This document shows positions 8,336-17,357 of a stretch of DNA of 40,310 nucleotides, piece after piece. The stretch lies in contig JAIESQ010000014.1 of NCBI GenBank assembly GCA_019745975.1, positions 1 through 40,310 on the forward strand, in the 5' to 3' direction. Position 1 is the first letter of the stretch, and each line of letters begins with the position of its first letter. Source of the DNA: Pirellulales bacterium (GTDB lineage Bacteria > Planctomycetota > Planctomycetia > Pirellulales > JAEUIK01). The notes beneath the pieces were generated by a model that was not told the origin of the DNA, ran no database searches, and saw only the letters and a list, made by a program, of their open reading frames with translations. Both the position numbers and the translations under genes were made by a program.

Positions 8336-8785
8336 TCACAGCGCGGTGTTGCGGGCGTGTTCGTGTCTCACCTCCACATCCGCCGTATAGACACCGACCT
8401 CATACCCCAGAATCTCCAGCGGAGTGCGGCCCGCGTAGTGTGATCCCTTCAGGCCGGAGTAGTAAAGCGTCAGCACCAGCCCGCGCACTCCCATCTTGGC
8501 GAACCGCAGCGTCGCGCCCAGCGGCGTCGGCACGCGGTCGCTCGACTCAATCAAGGCCACGAGCAATCGCACCAGCGCCGTCGGCAGCGCGCCGCAGACG
8601 GTCAACAAGGTCAGCACGTCGCCGCGGTCGCGCTGGGGCATTTCGGCCAGCAGCTTGTCGACGTGCTCGCCGCAACCCAACCGCGAGAACGAGGGAAACG
8701 CTTCGTCGCCAGGCAACAAGGCATCCCCCAGTCGGTCGAGGCCGCGCTGCTGTCGGGCGTTCAAGTATCGCGAAGGATGTGACAC
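8336..8785 (-). CDS. Small subunit-like partner of the GMC oxidoreductase
   Basis: 149 residues. The sequence starts with an L...GDALLPGDEAFPSF pattern and is helical, resembling gluconate 2-dehydrogenase subunit 3-type proteins that accompany GMC flavoenzymes. There is no visible signal peptide or twin-arginine motif. It is downstream of the GMC gene on the same strand, with 117 bp between them filled by a palindromic repeat. The family call rests on this pattern and on context, so other small helical proteins are possible. Confidence 0.6.
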   Translation of the reverse strand: MSHPSRYLNARQQRGLDRLGDALLPGDEAFPSFSRLGCGEHVDKLLAEMPQRDRGDVLTLLTVCGALPTALVRLLVALIESSDRVPTPLGATLRFAKMGVRGLVLTLYYSGLKGSHYAGRTPLEILGYEVGVYTADVEVRHEHARNTAL

Positions 8786-8812
8786 GCTGTTCTCTGCTTA
8801 ATCTCGTGGTCG

Positions 8813-8898
8813 CTGGAAAAGCGGGACAGGCACCTCGACGCGGACTTTAGTCCCACGGCTGCGGCGTTTCTGCTCGGAGCCAGTCCCGGTTTTCCAGC
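8813..8898. repeat. 86-bp palindromic element between GMC gene and partner
   Basis: The left arm begins GCTGGAAAGCGGGACAGG (8813-8830). The right arm (8876-8898), read on the other strand, begins GCTGGAAAACCGGGACTGG. The arms match apart from a few differences. The centre is less symmetric. From memory, elements with 'GGGACAGGCACC' and 'GAGCCAGTCCC' ends are widespread in planctomycetes; this is not checked. Confidence 0.6.
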
Positions 8899-8902
8899 TC
8901 CT

Positions 8903-10285
8903 CTAGTGCGTCAGCCATTGGCGGCTCGCCCGCAGGCTCAGCGCCATGATCGTAAACGAAGGATTAATGCCCGGGGCCGTGGGGAAGACGCTCGAATCGG
9001 CGACCAGCAAGTTCGGCCGCCCATGCACGTGAAAGTCGGGCCCCACGACCGACGTGCGCGGGTCGGTGCCGATCGGGCAGCCCCCCATCAGGTGCAGGCC
9101 GAAGACCTGTTCGCAGCGGATCGTGTCGATCGCGCCGGCCGCGGTGTGCAGGTCAAACGCAATGTCGAGGCCATGGCGCACCTTCTGATGGTCGAGCGCC
9201 GTGAGTGGCTTGTCGACTACCAGCTTGCCGCGGCGGTCGAGCGCGATGCGGCCGACCGGTTCGTCGCGGATCGCCACTTCGACACAGGCGATATGCCGGT
9301 ACTTGCGCATCTGCTGGTAGTGGGCCGCGCCGCGACTGGGCAACAGCATCGCGGTGGCGATCGGCGGGGCAAAGACATTCTCGAGCTTGATGCCCGCCTC
9401 GCGGAACCGTTCGTCGTGCGATTCGACCGATTGCAGCGCTCCTTTGTGAGCGTTCACCGGCTCGCGATGCACGCCGTAGGTCATGAACTGCGGATGGCAG
9501 CAGAACGAACTACCCAAGGCCGGCAACGTGGCGGCGATTTCGCGTGAGCGAAACAAGATCGCCGTGTTGCCCAGCGCTCCGGCGGCCAGCACCACGCGTC
9601 GCGCTTGCAACTGCCGCTCGTGCCCGCGCTGCCGGCCGGCCAGTCGGACGTGATCGCCGGCGTCGTCCAAGTGATCGATCTCGAACTCGGTTTCGATCTC
9701 GAGCCCCGCGGCCCGGGCCTTCGGCAGCAGCGTCACCAACGTGCTCTGCTTGGCGTCGCGAGGGCAGCCCCCCAAGCAAACGATGCAGTCGCTCCCTTTA
9801 TCCAAGTGGCAGTTGTCTTGCGATCGCAGGATCGGCGCCCAGTGATAGCCGCGCCGCTCGAACGCCTCGACAAACAGCCGCGCGTTGCGATTGTAGAACT
9901 GCGGCGGGATTTCGTCGGCCACGACCTGCCGGCGCAGGTCATCGTAGATCGGGTCCATCACCGCGCACTGAAAAAAGCCAATGCCCGAGCGGCCACGCCA
10001 ATCGTCCCAGGCCCGGGCGTCGAAGCGATTGAGATCAGCCTGGTTGACGACCGACGTCCCCCCCAGGCACTTGCCGCGCAAGAAGCCGAGCCGGGCGTCG
10101 CGGCTGATCTCCAGCCCGCCGTTCCAGAACATCTGCGTCGAGTAACCCAGCTCGCCGGGCGGATAACTGTGGCGATCGAAGGCGCGCCCTGCTTCCACCA
10201 GCAAGCACTTGGCGCCGGCGGCCGTGAGCTCAAAGGCGATACGCCCGCCCGAGACGCCCGAGCCGACGATGGCGAAGTCGTACAT
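8903..10285 (-). CDS. GMC family FAD-dependent oxidoreductase
   Basis: 460 residues from ATG 10285, which places the FAD-binding motif IVGSGVSGG right at the N-terminus. The longest frame adds 24 residues of no character. GMC landmarks are visible: LVEAGRAFD (end of the Rossmann strand), the FLRGKCLGGTSVVN segment, AAGALGNTAIL, and the C-terminal HLMGGCPIGTDP and GINPSFTIMALSLRAS. A cysteine cluster CIVCLGGCPRDAKQ (near residues 170-185) is characteristic of the cholesterol oxidase/long-chain alcohol oxidase-like branch. It oxidises an alcohol to a carbonyl; the substrate cannot be told. A small partner gene follows downstream. Confidence 0.9.
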   Translation of the reverse strand: MYDFAIVGSGVSGGRIAFELTAAGAKCLLVEAGRAFDRHSYPPGELGYSTQMFWNGGLEISRDARLGFLRGKCLGGTSVVNQADLNRFDARAWDDWRGRSGIGFFQCAVMDPIYDDLRRQVVADEIPPQFYNRNARLFVEAFERRGYHWAPILRSQDNCHLDKGSDCIVCLGGCPRDAKQSTLVTLLPKARAAGLEIETEFEIDHLDDAGDHVRLAGRQRGHERQLQARRVVLAAGALGNTAILFRSREIAATLPALGSSFCCHPQFMTYGVHREPVNAHKGALQSVESHDERFREAGIKLENVFAPPIATAMLLPSRGAAHYQQMRKYRHIACVEVAIRDEPVGRIALDRRGKLVVDKPLTALDHQKVRHGLDIAFDLHTAAGAIDTIRCEQVFGLHLMGGCPIGTDPRTSVVGPDFHVHGRPNLLVADSSVFPTAPGINPSFTIMALSLRASRQWLTH

Positions 10286-10418
10286 GCCGGGCTGCCGAGT
10301 GAAAAGAAGCCGGGGCCAGGTGAACCCGGTCGCGAAATCGTGGTGGTCGCGCCGCAACGCAGAGCTTCGGCGAATCGCCGCGGCGAGTCAAGCGGGCTGC
10401 GGCTCGGCGAATACGATT

Positions 10419-10469
10419 GTGGCACGGCCATCTTGGCCGTGTATTTCATGGGCTGGAAGCCCATGCCAC
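10419..10469. repeat. Two-hairpin repeat with closing stem
   Basis: The outer arms GTGGC (10419-10423) and GCCAC (10465-10469) enclose two perfect hairpins: CACGGCCA-TCT-TGGCCGTG (10423-10441) and ATGGGCT-GGA-AGCCCAT (10448-10464). It lies in the 256 bp between the multi-haem gene and the GMC gene. This is a three-way-junction-like layout typical of short interspersed repeats. Confidence 0.7.
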
Positions 10470-10541
10470 GAACGAAGTCGCGCCGCCTACAGATGTTCTC
10501 ACGACCGGGGGCACTGCCAACGCCGAGTCGCGAGACGGCGC

Positions 10542-13500
10542 TCACTCGCTCGGCACGCGGCGCACCGTGTAGTGGGCCTCGTCGGGCACAAGCGCCGCTC
10601 CGCCGGGACCAAGCCCGCGCAACCGAATCTCGTAAACGCAATCGGTGCGCAGCTTGCCCAATTCGAGCCGCGCTTCCAAGCGTTCGGTCGAAAACTCAAC
10701 CGCGCGAATCGTCTCGCGACGGCGGTCGACGTCGGGCCCGCCGTACTCAGGGGTCGAAATCCGCCGATACGATTCGATTGCATAGTTCTCAGCGCTGGCG
10801 CCGCGATCGGCGTCGACTGGCCCGGTGAAGTGAATCGTGAAGCCACGCGGCGCGATCGTGACCTTGGCGATCCCCAGCGGCCACTGGCCGGTCGGCCGCA
10901 GCCGCACGATCGAACCGGTGTTCGCCCCGGCGCCCCAGCCGCTGTCGCGCAGGTTGCCGACGTACAAGCCTCCCGCAGGCGAAACGGCACAAGCAACCGG
11001 CCCTTCGAACGTCGGCGCGTCGGCGGTTGCCGGCGGCACGCTGAACGGATAGGCCGCCCCCTGATAGACGCCCTCGACGCGTTCGAGCGACATGCGAATC
11101 AAGCGCCGCGTATCGTATTCGCAACCGATCAGATGTCCCTCGAAGGGGCCAAACACATCGCGGCCCGTCTGGCGACGCAGGGCAGGGGGGGTGTCCAAAA
11201 ACGCGATCCCGTTGACGCTGCGTGTCCAGGGGTGCGGGATTTCGATGGCCGCCGCGCGGAACTCGGGCGGCTTCACGCCTGCGGCAGCGAGCTCTCTCGC
11301 TTCGAGCTTGTTGATGAAGCCGTAACGCATCGCCGGTTCGACGTGGTTCAACTCGTTGAACGGGTTGTAGTTCCCCTGGTTGTCGCTGGCGAATAATTCG
11401 CCGTGGCGATCGACGGCCAGCCCCATCGGGAAGCGCAGCCCTGCAGCGTAGGGCTCGATCGTCCAAGGCTGACGCGGCGCGGCCCCGCGCGGCGGCGGCA
11501 ACAACCGCACAATGCGGCCGCGCAAGAACGCTTCGGCCGGTGAGCGGTCGTCTTGCTGGCAAGGGAGCGCAGCGAAATAGCCCCCTTGGCCGTCGCCTGG
11601 CAAGCCGACCGCCCAATCGTGATAGTCGTCGGTGCGCCCCCAGCCGGAGGCGAGCACTTCGAACGTATCAGCGACCTGATCATTGTTGAGGTCCGACAAG
11701 CGCACCAGGCCCGGCTTATGGATGACGTCGACGGCGTGTTGCTTCGCATGCCCAAACGAATCCGCAATTCCATACGGCGCCGCCAGCCCATCGGCGAACA
11801 GCTCAAGCCGGTCTTCGAGATGATCGTTGTCTTCATCTCGGGCGACATAGACTTGTCCCTTGAGCGACGTGAAGACAAGCTCGCTGCCATTGCGCCAGGC
11901 CAAGCTCGTCGGCATGATCTCTGTTGGCAGCGGGAGTTGAATTGCCTCGAAGCCCGGCACTACGCCAAGCTTTGTTGCGATGGGCGGCACTTCAACTGAC
12001 TGTGGTGCAAGGTATTGATCGACCGGGGCGAAGCTCTGGTACGCAACTTCAAAACTTGCCGCACCCTGTAAATCTGGCGTGCTCCGCAGCACATGTTCGA
12101 CGCTGGCCTGGGCCAGCGATTCGATTTGCCGATCTTCGACGACAGCGCGGGCGCTTCCCAACGCGCGGCCGATACGCAGTGCTTGTCCCTCGTTGGGTGC
12201 GGGCCAAACTTCGCCGGGACCTGCCCAAAGGCGCAGCACCACCTGCCAACCAGGTGGTACGCCGGTGACTTCGACGCGACGAGAAAAGCCGCTCGAATCT
12301 CCTTCGACCGCGGGAGATTCCGGCATCAGGCTTTGCATTACTTCGAGTTCGCACCGCACGCTGTCGTCAAGCAGGAACTTCAAGCGCTCACGAAACCGGA
12401 AACCGGGCGCCTCGTCGAAATAAGACTCGAGCCGCACCAGCGATTGCCCGACGCGCTGCGGGGCCACGATCTCCTCGCCGCGCACCAGCAAGATATCGCT
12501 CGTCGCCAAGGCATCGTCATCGTTCTCATTGTCAGGCAAAGGCGCCACAAGCGTGCCGCCAGGCTCCCAGTGCCAGCTTTTCCCCTTGGTGCGCTGCCGG
12601 GCCGTGTCGCCAATCCACCAGGCAGCAAGGCGGTTCGTCTCCAGATCGAACAAAATGTTGTGGCGGTTAGCCAACCCGATCACCAGCGGATCGACGAACT
12701 TACGATCGCCGAACTTGAACACGTCCTGCACGACCACGGGCGATGCATGTGGTTCGCCGGGCTGGCGCTCGATGTTCCGCTGCCGCAGCACGCGCACCGG
12801 GTTCGGCTCGGGTGGATTAAAGCCGGGGCGATTCAAGACCGTCCAGACCGCCGCCAATTGCACGTCGAGTCGGTCCTCGCTCACCCCGCGCACCGGCTGC
12901 TGCACGGCCGGCATCTCGATTCGGGGTACGATTCGGGCTGGATTGCGCACCCAGCGTTCGAACCAGGTCGATCGTACGCGCTCGCCGACCAGGGAGAGGT
13001 TCACCCCGCGCGTGCCCGGCTCGCTACGCAGTGGTTCGACATTGCCGATCTGATGGCAGCTTACGCAGCCGAAACCGTCACTGGTGACCAGTCGCGCGCC
13101 GGGCGCGACGAGCGATTCGCCGGCCAGCTCGGTCAGCGCGCGGCTCGAGAAACCTTCCTCGGCAGCCGGCGCCCCCTCTGGGATGCGATCCGTCGCAACG
13201 AAGTGTTCGACCAACTGCGCCACGTCGGCGTCGTTGAAATCGAATCGCGGCATCCGCACCGATAGCCAGGGACGCAGCGGATCGTGGCTCAACTTGATCG
13301 CCGCCGACAGGGCCTTCTCATGGAGCTTGTCCCCCACCGAATCGAGCGGGGGCGGTGTCAATCCACCCAGCGACGTGCCCAACGCCGGGAGCGCTGCTGC
13401 GATCGCCGGCGCTTGCGCGGCCAGGCCCAGTGCACCTCCGCGGGCGTGGCAGCTCAAGCAGTTGTGCTGGGCCAGCAGACTTGTTCCGCGATCGTGTGCG

Positions 13501-15029
13501 CTTTGTTGCGCGCCGGGCACGACGGCCGCCAAATACGTGCGAACGGCGGCTGCGTCGTCCGCCGATAGTCGATAGCCCGGCTGACCGGCGCTCGGCCGCG
13601 GTTCGCCCAGGCAACTCGCGCTCCAATCGCTCGCGCCCGTTAACGGATGCTCGATCACCGCCGGCTTCGCGATCCCCTCGGGCAGTTGATGGCAGGCCGC
13701 GCAACGAGATTGCTCGATGATGCGCCGCGCCGCCGGACTGTCATTGATGGCCGCGGCGGCGGCCGCATTGTCTTTCGCAGCTTTGTCCGAACCGCGCAAG
13801 GTCGCCAGATAAGCCGACACATCGTCGCGCTCCGCGGCATTCATCCGAAACACCGGCATGCGATGCGCGGCGTTGATCGCCGCCGGATCAGCCAGCCAGC
13901 GCACGAAAAAATCGGCTGGCCGCTTATCGGCAATGCGCGTTAAGTCGCCGCCATCGTAGGCCCCGCGCGTGCCAAGCTCGCCTACCTGGTGGCAGGCCAG
14001 GCAGCCCAGTGTGTGTACGAGCGTCAGCCCACGTTCGACCAGGGTGGTCGGCGGCGGCTCTGGCTCGGCTGGCTTCGATTTGGATTTCTTCTTCGACCGA
14101 GACTCCGCTTCGTCCGCCGACTCGGCCACGTCCGTCTCAGTGGTCGCGGTCGAACGACTGGCCACGGCAACCGGCTTCGAGTGTTCTTCCAGCCAGGCCG
14201 CGATCGCCCGCGCGCTCGCGTCGCTCAATCCCAGGTCTGGCATACGCGCCGCAGGCGCGGCGCCGCGCGGGCTCGCGAGCCAATGCGCGATCCAGCCCGG
14301 CGCGAAGTTGCCGGCCACGCGATCGAGCGCGGGCGCCGGCAACAAGTCGGCCGCTTCTGGCGGCACATGGCACGCGCCGCAGCGGAGTGCTTGCACTAGC
14401 TCGCGGCCATGTTCGAATCGCGTGTCGGGCGAAGTCGCCGGGTCATGAAACAAATACTGCTCCCCGACTGGTTCTAGCCCAAAGCCGGGGCCGGTCCAGA
14501 AGAGCGCAATCCGCGCCAGGCCAGACGCGGATTGGTAATCGATCTCAAGCGGCTGATATCCGTACTCTAGTTCGAGCGATTCGCTCGCTAGCCAGCCCGG
14601 CTCCGCGCGGCTTCCTTCCAGCACGGTCTTGCCCGCCAGGCGAATGACGACACTTCCGCCCGCAAAAGCGTGCAGGCGGTATCGGCCAGCGGCCTGCGTC
14701 CCCAGCAGCCCCCGCCAGTGGACGCGAAACGGGCCAGCCGGCCAACGCACATCGGGCGTGGCGCGCTGCCAATCGAAGGCAATTGCCGGATCGACGCGGC
14801 GAACAACTCGCGCGGGGTGGCCGTCGCCTGTGGCGTCGGCGTCAGTCGCGTACTCGCTGATCAAGCCCCGAGCGAGCTGCGGCAACGGCCCGGCGTCGTC
14901 GCTGGCGGCATCTTCATCCGCAGCACCGCACAAGTCGGCCCAGAGCGCGACTTTCGGCATAAAAACCAGCAACCAGACCGCGAGGACAAGAATCTCGCGC
15001 CACGAAGCACACGTCGCCACGACGCCCAT
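10542..15029 (-). CDS. Giant secreted PA14 / multi-haem cytochrome c / beta-propeller protein
   Basis: About 1495 residues from ATG 15029, chosen because it starts a signal peptide (REILVLAVWLLVFMPKVALWA). Order of domains: a PA14-like carbohydrate-binding domain (about 53-196) with the ending LFWTGPGFGLEPV; five c-type haem sites, CGACH (217), CLACH (343), CAACH (443), CLSCH (524) and CVSCH (655), each followed by an RMP or EMP segment that can supply the distal methionine; a Lys-rich linker near 310-325; a middle region without clear motifs; and a C-terminal beta-propeller of the sorbosone-dehydrogenase-like type (about 1060-1410, for example FADGLAAPYGIAD and GLRFPMGLAVD). Such proteins are a planctomycete/PVC hallmark and are thought to act in oxidation of complex sugars, but no reaction is proven. 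Probably periplasmic or surface-located. Confidence 0.88.
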   Translation of the reverse strand: MGVVATCASWREILVLAVWLLVFMPKVALWADLCGAADEDAASDDAGPLPQLARGLISEYATDADATGDGHPARVVRRVDPAIAFDWQRATPDVRWPAGPFRVHWRGLLGTQAAGRYRLHAFAGGSVVIRLAGKTVLEGSRAEPGWLASESLELEYGYQPLEIDYQSASGLARIALFWTGPGFGLEPVGEQYLFHDPATSPDTRFEHGRELVQALRCGACHVPPEAADLLPAPALDRVAGNFAPGWIAHWLASPRGAAPAARMPDLGLSDASARAIAAWLEEHSKPVAVASRSTATTETDVAESADEAESRSKKKSKSKPAEPEPPPTTLVERGLTLVHTLGCLACHQVGELGTRGAYDGGDLTRIADKRPADFFVRWLADPAAINAAHRMPVFRMNAAERDDVSAYLATLRGSDKAAKDNAAAAAAINDSPAARRIIEQSRCAACHQLPEGIAKPAVIEHPLTGASDWSASCLGEPRPSAGQPGYRLSADDAAAVRTYLAAVVPGAQQSAHDRGTSLLAQHNCLSCHARGGALGLAAQAPAIAAALPALGTSLGGLTPPPLDSVGDKLHEKALSAAIKLSHDPLRPWLSVRMPRFDFNDADVAQLVEHFVATDRIPEGAPAAEEGFSSRALTELAGESLVAPGARLVTSDGFGCVSCHQIGNVEPLRSEPGTRGVNLSLVGERVRSTWFERWVRNPARIVPRIEMPAVQQPVRGVSEDRLDVQLAAVWTVLNRPGFNPPEPNPVRVLRQRNIERQPGEPHASPVVVQDVFKFGDRKFVDPLVIGLANRHNILFDLETNRLAAWWIGDTARQRTKGKSWHWEPGGTLVAPLPDNENDDDALATSDILLVRGEEIVAPQRVGQSLVRLESYFDEAPGFRFRERLKFLLDDSVRCELEVMQSLMPESPAVEGDSSGFSRRVEVTGVPPGWQVVLRLWAGPGEVWPAPNEGQALRIGRALGSARAVVEDRQIESLAQASVEHVLRSTPDLQGAASFEVAYQSFAPVDQYLAPQSVEVPPIATKLGVVPGFEAIQLPLPTEIMPTSLAWRNGSELVFTSLKGQVYVARDEDNDHLEDRLELFADGLAAPYGIADSFGHAKQHAVDVIHKPGLVRLSDLNNDQVADTFEVLASGWGRTDDYHDWAVGLPGDGQGGYFAALPCQQDDRSPAEAFLRGRIVRLLPPPRGAAPRQPWTIEPYAAGLRFPMGLAVDRHGELFASDNQGNYNPFNELNHVEPAMRYGFINKLEARELAAAGVKPPEFRAAAIEIPHPWTRSVNGIAFLDTPPALRRQTGRDVFGPFEGHLIGCEYDTRRLIRMSLERVEGVYQGAAYPFSVPPATADAPTFEGPVACAVSPAGGLYVGNLRDSGWGAGANTGSIVRLRPTGQWPLGIAKVTIAPRGFTIHFTGPVDADRGASAENYAIESYRRISTPEYGGPDVDRRRETIRAVEFSTERLEARLELGKLRTDCVYEIRLRGLGPGGAALVPDEAHYTVRRVPSE

Positions 15030-15110
15030 GCTCGTCCCGCCCGAACCAGCGCGCGTGGGTGGAGCGAACATGCGGAGCTTCGCCCGGGCGAGTGGTTTCC
15101 GGATAGGCTC

Positions 15111-16424
15111 TTAGTCCTGAGCGCCGGCGCCGCTAATGAGTTTGACGAACTCGCGGTTCGACTTGAACTTGGCGAGCTTCGACGTCAACTGCTCCATCGC
15201 GTCGACGTGGTGCATCGAGCTGAGCGTACGCCGCAGCATGGTCACGGCGTGTAGCGTCTCCGCGTCGAGCAGCTTCTCTTCGCGACGCGTGCCCGACTGG
15301 CTGATATCGATCGCCGGCCAGACGCGGCGGTCGGCCAGCTTGCGGTCGAGCACCAGCTCCATGTTGCCCGTCCCCTTGAACTCCTGGAAGATCAGCTCGT
15401 CCATGCGGCTGCCGGTATCGATCAGGGCGGTGGCCACGATCGTGATCGAGCCCCCTTCTTCGAAGACGCGGGCCGTGGCGAAGAGCTTCTTGGGGATGTC
15501 GAGCGCCTTGACGTCGACGCCACCGGTCATCGTGCGGCCGGTGTTTCCCACCCATTTGTTAAAGGCGCGGGCCATGCGGGTGATCGAATCCATGAGCAGG
15601 AAGACGTCCTTGCCCAACTCAACCAGCCGTTTGCAGCGTTCGATGATCAACTGGCTGAGCCGCACGTGGCTCTCGACATCACGGTCGAGGCTACTGGCGA
15701 CAACTTCGCCGCTGGTGGCCCGGCGGAAGTCAGTCACTTCCTCAGGGCGCTCATCAATCAACAGGACGATCAACTTGATGTTGGGGTAGTTCTGCGCGAT
15801 CGCCTGGCTGATCTGCTGCAGCAAGATTGTCTTGCCGGTGCGGGGGGGGGCGACGATCAGGGCGCGTTGCCCCTTGCCCAGCGGCGTGAGCAGGTCCATC
15901 ACCCGCGTGCTTAGCGGGTTCTGACCGGTCTCAAGCTTCAGCCAGCTCTCGGGGTTGATCGGGGTGAGCGAGTCGAACGACTTGACGTTGGGGTAGTTCT
16001 CCGGCGCGCAGCCATCGATGTCGAGAATCTCGCGCAGCCGTGGGCCCTGCTGCTTACGGTGGTGCTGCACCATGCCGTTGATAAACAGCCCCTCGCGCAG
16101 GCGATACTTGTCGATCATCGCGCCGGGGACAAACGGATCGGTGCGTTCGCGCGAGTAGTTGTTCTTGGGATCGCGGAGAAAGCCGTAGCCGTTGGGGTGC
16201 AGCTCGAGCACGCCGCTGGCTGCCTCGAGGGGCGCCGGCTCGCCGTTCTCGCTCACGGGCTCGGTGTCGCTCACCGGGGCGCCGATATCCCCCTGCTTTT
16301 CCCAATTCGGTCGAGGCCGACCGCGTCCGCGAGCTGGTCCGCGACCGCCGTGCCCACCGTGTCCGCCACCTTGTCCCCCACCTGGACGTCCATAAGGGCG
16401 GGAGCGCATTCTCTTCTTTCCCAT
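15111..16424 (-). CDS. rho: Transcription termination factor Rho
   Basis: 437 residues from ATG 16424, with AGG about 8 nt upstream. Hexameric RNA helicase that ends transcription at Rho-dependent sites. The RNA-binding cold-shock-like domain starts at SGVLELHPNGYGFLR (about 70-84). The Walker A site is APPRTGKT (192-199), and Walker B lies in DVFLLMDSITR. The secondary RNA-binding Q-loop and R-loop region (GRTMTGGVDVKALDIPKK) and the SRMDELIFQEFKGTGNMEL segment are fully conserved. Odd: the first 40 residues are a Gly/Arg/His-rich tract (GGGQGGGHGGHGGRGPARGR) instead of the usual folded Rho N-terminal helix bundle. The upstream frame to 16529 is not typical. Confidence 0.97.
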   Translation of the reverse strand: MGKKRMRSRPYGRPGGGQGGGHGGHGGRGPARGRGRPRPNWEKQGDIGAPVSDTEPVSENGEPAPLEAASGVLELHPNGYGFLRDPKNNYSRERTDPFVPGAMIDKYRLREGLFINGMVQHHRKQQGPRLREILDIDGCAPENYPNVKSFDSLTPINPESWLKLETGQNPLSTRVMDLLTPLGKGQRALIVAPPRTGKTILLQQISQAIAQNYPNIKLIVLLIDERPEEVTDFRRATSGEVVASSLDRDVESHVRLSQLIIERCKRLVELGKDVFLLMDSITRMARAFNKWVGNTGRTMTGGVDVKALDIPKKLFATARVFEEGGSITIVATALIDTGSRMDELIFQEFKGTGNMELVLDRKLADRRVWPAIDISQSGTRREEKLLDAETLHAVTMLRRTLSSMHHVDAMEQLTSKLAKFKSNREFVKLISGAGAQD

Positions 16425-17357
16425 ACCGTTACCTGGAGAGATTGCCCATCGCGAAGTCGGGGCGCATACGAGTGCCAAGCCTTTGCGCAGGCAGTGTCCC
16501 ATGCGAAGTGCACGGGCGTGTTCGTTCATTACTCAGAGCAGGCGGTCGCACACGATGGACCGCCTGACCGCGAGTTTCGCATCACCACGAAAATCGTCGA
16601 TTGGCGCCGGGTTGCCTCAAGCCAAGCAGCAAGAGCACCTCAACCCACACGCACTTCGCCTTGGGCCACGATCCCTTGACCTTCTGGGTCCTGCGGAACC
16701 TGGTGAGCACGCAAGGCGTGGACCACGGGCTGCCACGCGACGAACAAGTCGCACGGGCGCCGGGATCCGAATTCGGCACGCCGGAAACGGGTTCCGGCCT
16801 AGAAGCGATTCTGCCCCTGGCAGTTTGACGCTGCCCGGAGCGGGCCCACAGAAACCTGCCTCCCGGCCGGCGGAGAAAAATCACCCGCTTGGCAGGAGGT
16901 TGCCGACAACTCGTCAGCCGCTGGAATGCCCGGCGTTCCCTGCTCTGGAACCGCGACTCACTTGCGGCCCGCCGGAGCTACCAATCGAGAGTTGGTCGGC
17001 CCGATGGTTTACCCAGGGGCCTATGCAAGCACCGCACCAAGCAAATCGGTCAAAATTGCGCCCGGGCGGAAGTTGGTAACTACGCGAATCTTAACCTGCG
17101 CACGCCTCGTGTCAAGCTGTCGTACGGGAGAAATCCCCCCCCGCTCGCGCCCACAGCGCCCGTATTCTAAATCGGCCGCGTACGCATTGCTAGCACATTC
17201 ATTTCTTCGCTTCGGGGCCTGCCGGCGTGCCCTGACGTTACATCCCGCAGAGTTTTCCTATGTTTGGCAACCGGTACCTTCCGATAAAAGACTGGGCCAA
17301 TTGCCCCCTGTACTTGGTAGGGGCCGGCCAGATTCTGCTCTCGTCGAGGGTCAAAGG
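16425..17357. other. 933-bp region without a recognised gene, upstream of rho and of the thioredoxin gene
   Basis: The two genes are divergent, so both promoters and the 5' leader of rho should be here. Open frames of 75 codons (16601-16828, +) and 100 codons (16582-16884, -) overlap on opposite strands, but neither has a clear Shine-Dalgarno site or a familiar motif. A perfect hairpin CCGGAA-ACGGG-TTCCGG lies at 16781-16797. I looked for SRP RNA, RNase P RNA, tmRNA and tRNA consensus stretches and saw none. Confidence 0.5.

Noticed and set aside
8336-10285. GMC oxidoreductase and small protein considered part of a hopanoid cluster with shc and hpnH
   Set aside because: They are on the opposite strand and separated by the racemase-like gene and repeats; no sequence evidence for a sterol or hopanoid substrate.
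16763-16780. GGATCC followed by GAATTCGGCACG, matching the start of a common cDNA-library adapter (cloning artefact?)
   Set aside because: The next bases (CCGG) depart from the adapter and the surrounding sequence has the same base composition; a chance match of two restriction-type sites is more likely.
16582-16884. Small RNA genes (SRP RNA, RNase P RNA, tmRNA) considered upstream of rho
   Set aside because: The conserved signature stretches of these RNAs were not found on either strand.
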